A stretch of DNA of 64,000 nt, taken from the NCBI RefSeq assembly GCF_040049275.1, contig NZ_JBDZDT010000007.1, forward strand, positions 62,001-126,000, given 5' to 3'. This document shows positions 63,098 through 64,000 of this stretch, piece after piece. This DNA is from Aquabacter sp040049275 (GTDB taxonomy: Bacteria > Pseudomonadota > Alphaproteobacteria > Rhizobiales > Xanthobacteraceae). Each line of letters opens with the position of its first letter. Position 1 is the first letter of the stretch. The position numbers were made by a program, and so were the translations under genes. The notes under the pieces were generated by a model, which saw nothing but the letters and a program-made list of their open reading frames with translations, had not been told where the DNA came from and did not search any database.

Positions 63098-64000
63098 TCA
63101 CTGGGTGGTGTTGGACTTGATCTTCTGCGCGAGGTCGGCGGTGTCCTTGGCGCCGTCCACGAACTTGTTGGTGTACATGTCGGACGGCTTGAGGGCCTGC
63201 CCGAGATCGCCGCCCTCCTTCAGATAATCGATGGTGGACTGCCAGCGGTCGTCATTCATCTTGCCGAAGCGCTCGGCGAAGTCGGGCGACTTGTAGAATT
63301 GGTTCTGGATGATCTTGAGCTTGGTGGTTTCCAGCTTCTGGTCGCGGTCCGGAGACACCTTGATCACCTCCGCCACGGCGGCGTCGGGATTGTCCATGGC
63401 GGCCATGATCGAGCGCGTGGTCGCTTTCACGAAACGCTGCACGAGGTCGGGATTGGTCTTCACCAGGTTCTCGTTGGTGTAGATCAGAACCCCGTAGAAT
63501 TTCACGCCATAGTCTTTCAGCGCCATCACGTTCATGGGGAAGCCGCGCATTTCCATGGTCAGCGGCTGGCCGTGGATCTGCGCCCACATCACGTCGGTCT
63601 GGCGCGCCGCCAGAAGCTGCGTCTCGGTGCCGGGGGCGATGACCACATATTCCACGTCGTCCACTTTCAGGCCGCCGGCTTTCAGGAGCGGCAGGAGCAG
63701 GCTCTTCACGTTCTGGTGAAACCAGGAGATCTTCTTGCCCTTCAGCTGGCTCGGCTGGGTGATGTTGTCCGCCTTGAGGGACGCCACCGCGAAGGGCGTG
63801 TCCGGCTGCTCCGCCATGATGGCGACGATGGGCAGGCCGCTGCCCTTGGCGCGGGTGAAGGCGTCCGCATTGGTGACGCCGAACTGCTCGCGCCCGGAGG
63901 CGATGAAGCCCTCATTCTGCTGGCCGGTGGAGGGCGGGCGGATTTCGAGGTCGATGCCCTCCTCGCGATAGATGCCCTTGGCGAGGCCGTAGAAATAGGG
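63098..64000 (-). CDS. NMT1/THI5-like ABC substrate-binding protein, paralogue 3, 5' end outside
   Basis: C-terminal 300 residues of a receptor related to the pair at 51389 and 52843; the frame is open to the window edge, so the internal ATG at 63817 is not the true start and the signal peptide is missing. Shared marks are LEIRPPSTGQQNEGFIASGR, EQFGVTNADAF, QPDTPFAV, LKGKKISWF and FAERFGKMNDDRW, about half identical by eye. The end is KSNTTQ. It leads the operon SDR-GntR-aminotransferase-ThDP enzyme, and the permease and ATPase genes are expected just outside the window. Confidence 0.87.
   Translation of the reverse strand, partial: PYFYGLAKGIYREEGIDLEIRPPSTGQQNEGFIASGREQFGVTNADAFTRAKGSGLPIVAIMAEQPDTPFAVASLKADNITQPSQLKGKKISWFHQNVKSLLLPLLKAGGLKVDDVEYVVIAPGTETQLLAARQTDVMWAQIHGQPLTMEMRGFPMNVMALKDYGVKFYGVLIYTNENLVKTNPDLVQRFVKATTRSIMAAMDNPDAAVAEVIKVSPDRDQKLETTKLKIIQNQFYKSPDFAERFGKMNDDRWQSTIDYLKEGGDLGQALKPSDMYTNKFVDGAKDTADLAQKIKSNTTQ

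Overview
The window is GC-rich, gene-dense DNA from a metabolically versatile alphaproteobacterium. Gene content (oxalate-type CoA transferase, several sulfonate-type ABC systems, FMN monooxygenases, MocR and FCD-GntR regulators, DHA2 exporters) and REP-like palindromes fit Hyphomicrobiales, plausibly Xanthobacteraceae; this assignment is inference, since no rRNA or other marker gene is present. I see no tRNA, rRNA, CRISPR array, prophage, transposase or origin.

Layout. 1-3.4 kb: 3' part of a formyl-CoA:oxalate CoA-transferase gene followed by an NDP-forming acyl-CoA synthetase. 3.4-9.2 kb: stress and regulatory genes (LOG protein, GlxA-type regulator, HD hydrolase, azoreductase, MocR regulator with an AhpD-like protein and a small multidrug transporter). 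9.2-12.8 kb: TetR regulator divergent from an EmrAB-like efflux pair. 12.8-20.6 kb: a flavin reductase-PAS fusion, a ClC chloride channel divergent from a MarR regulator, a frameshifted aldo/keto reductase, a PPC-domain protein and an ABC exporter.

20.7-37 kb is a sulfur-scavenging island: three complete sulfonate-type ABC importers, each with a twin-arginine-signal binding protein, interleaved with three luciferase-like FMN monooxygenases, two DszC/SfnB-like acyl-CoA dehydrogenase-fold flavoproteins, an AhpD-like protein and an isochorismatase-fold hydrolase. Two of the importers are transcribed divergently from a 272-base control region that carries a perfect 14-base palindrome. The expected joint role is uptake of organosulfur compounds, FMNH2-dependent C-S cleavage and release of sulfite.

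37-45 kb: a LuxR-type regulator and a very large autotransporter of about 2,390 residues, split into two open frames by an apparent one-base deletion. 45-51 kb: a DHA2 exporter, glutaminase, a GhrA-like reductase, a small membrane protein and a VOC-family dioxygenase.

51-64 kb looks like an uncharacterised uptake and catabolic region. Two tandem paralogous binding proteins, with no transporter genes beside them, share a conserved upstream palindrome. They are followed by two alpha/beta hydrolases and a diguanylate cyclase. Converging from the right edge is an operon of a third binding-protein paralogue, an SDR dehydrogenase, an FCD-GntR regulator, a GabT-like aminotransferase and a thiamine-diphosphate enzyme.
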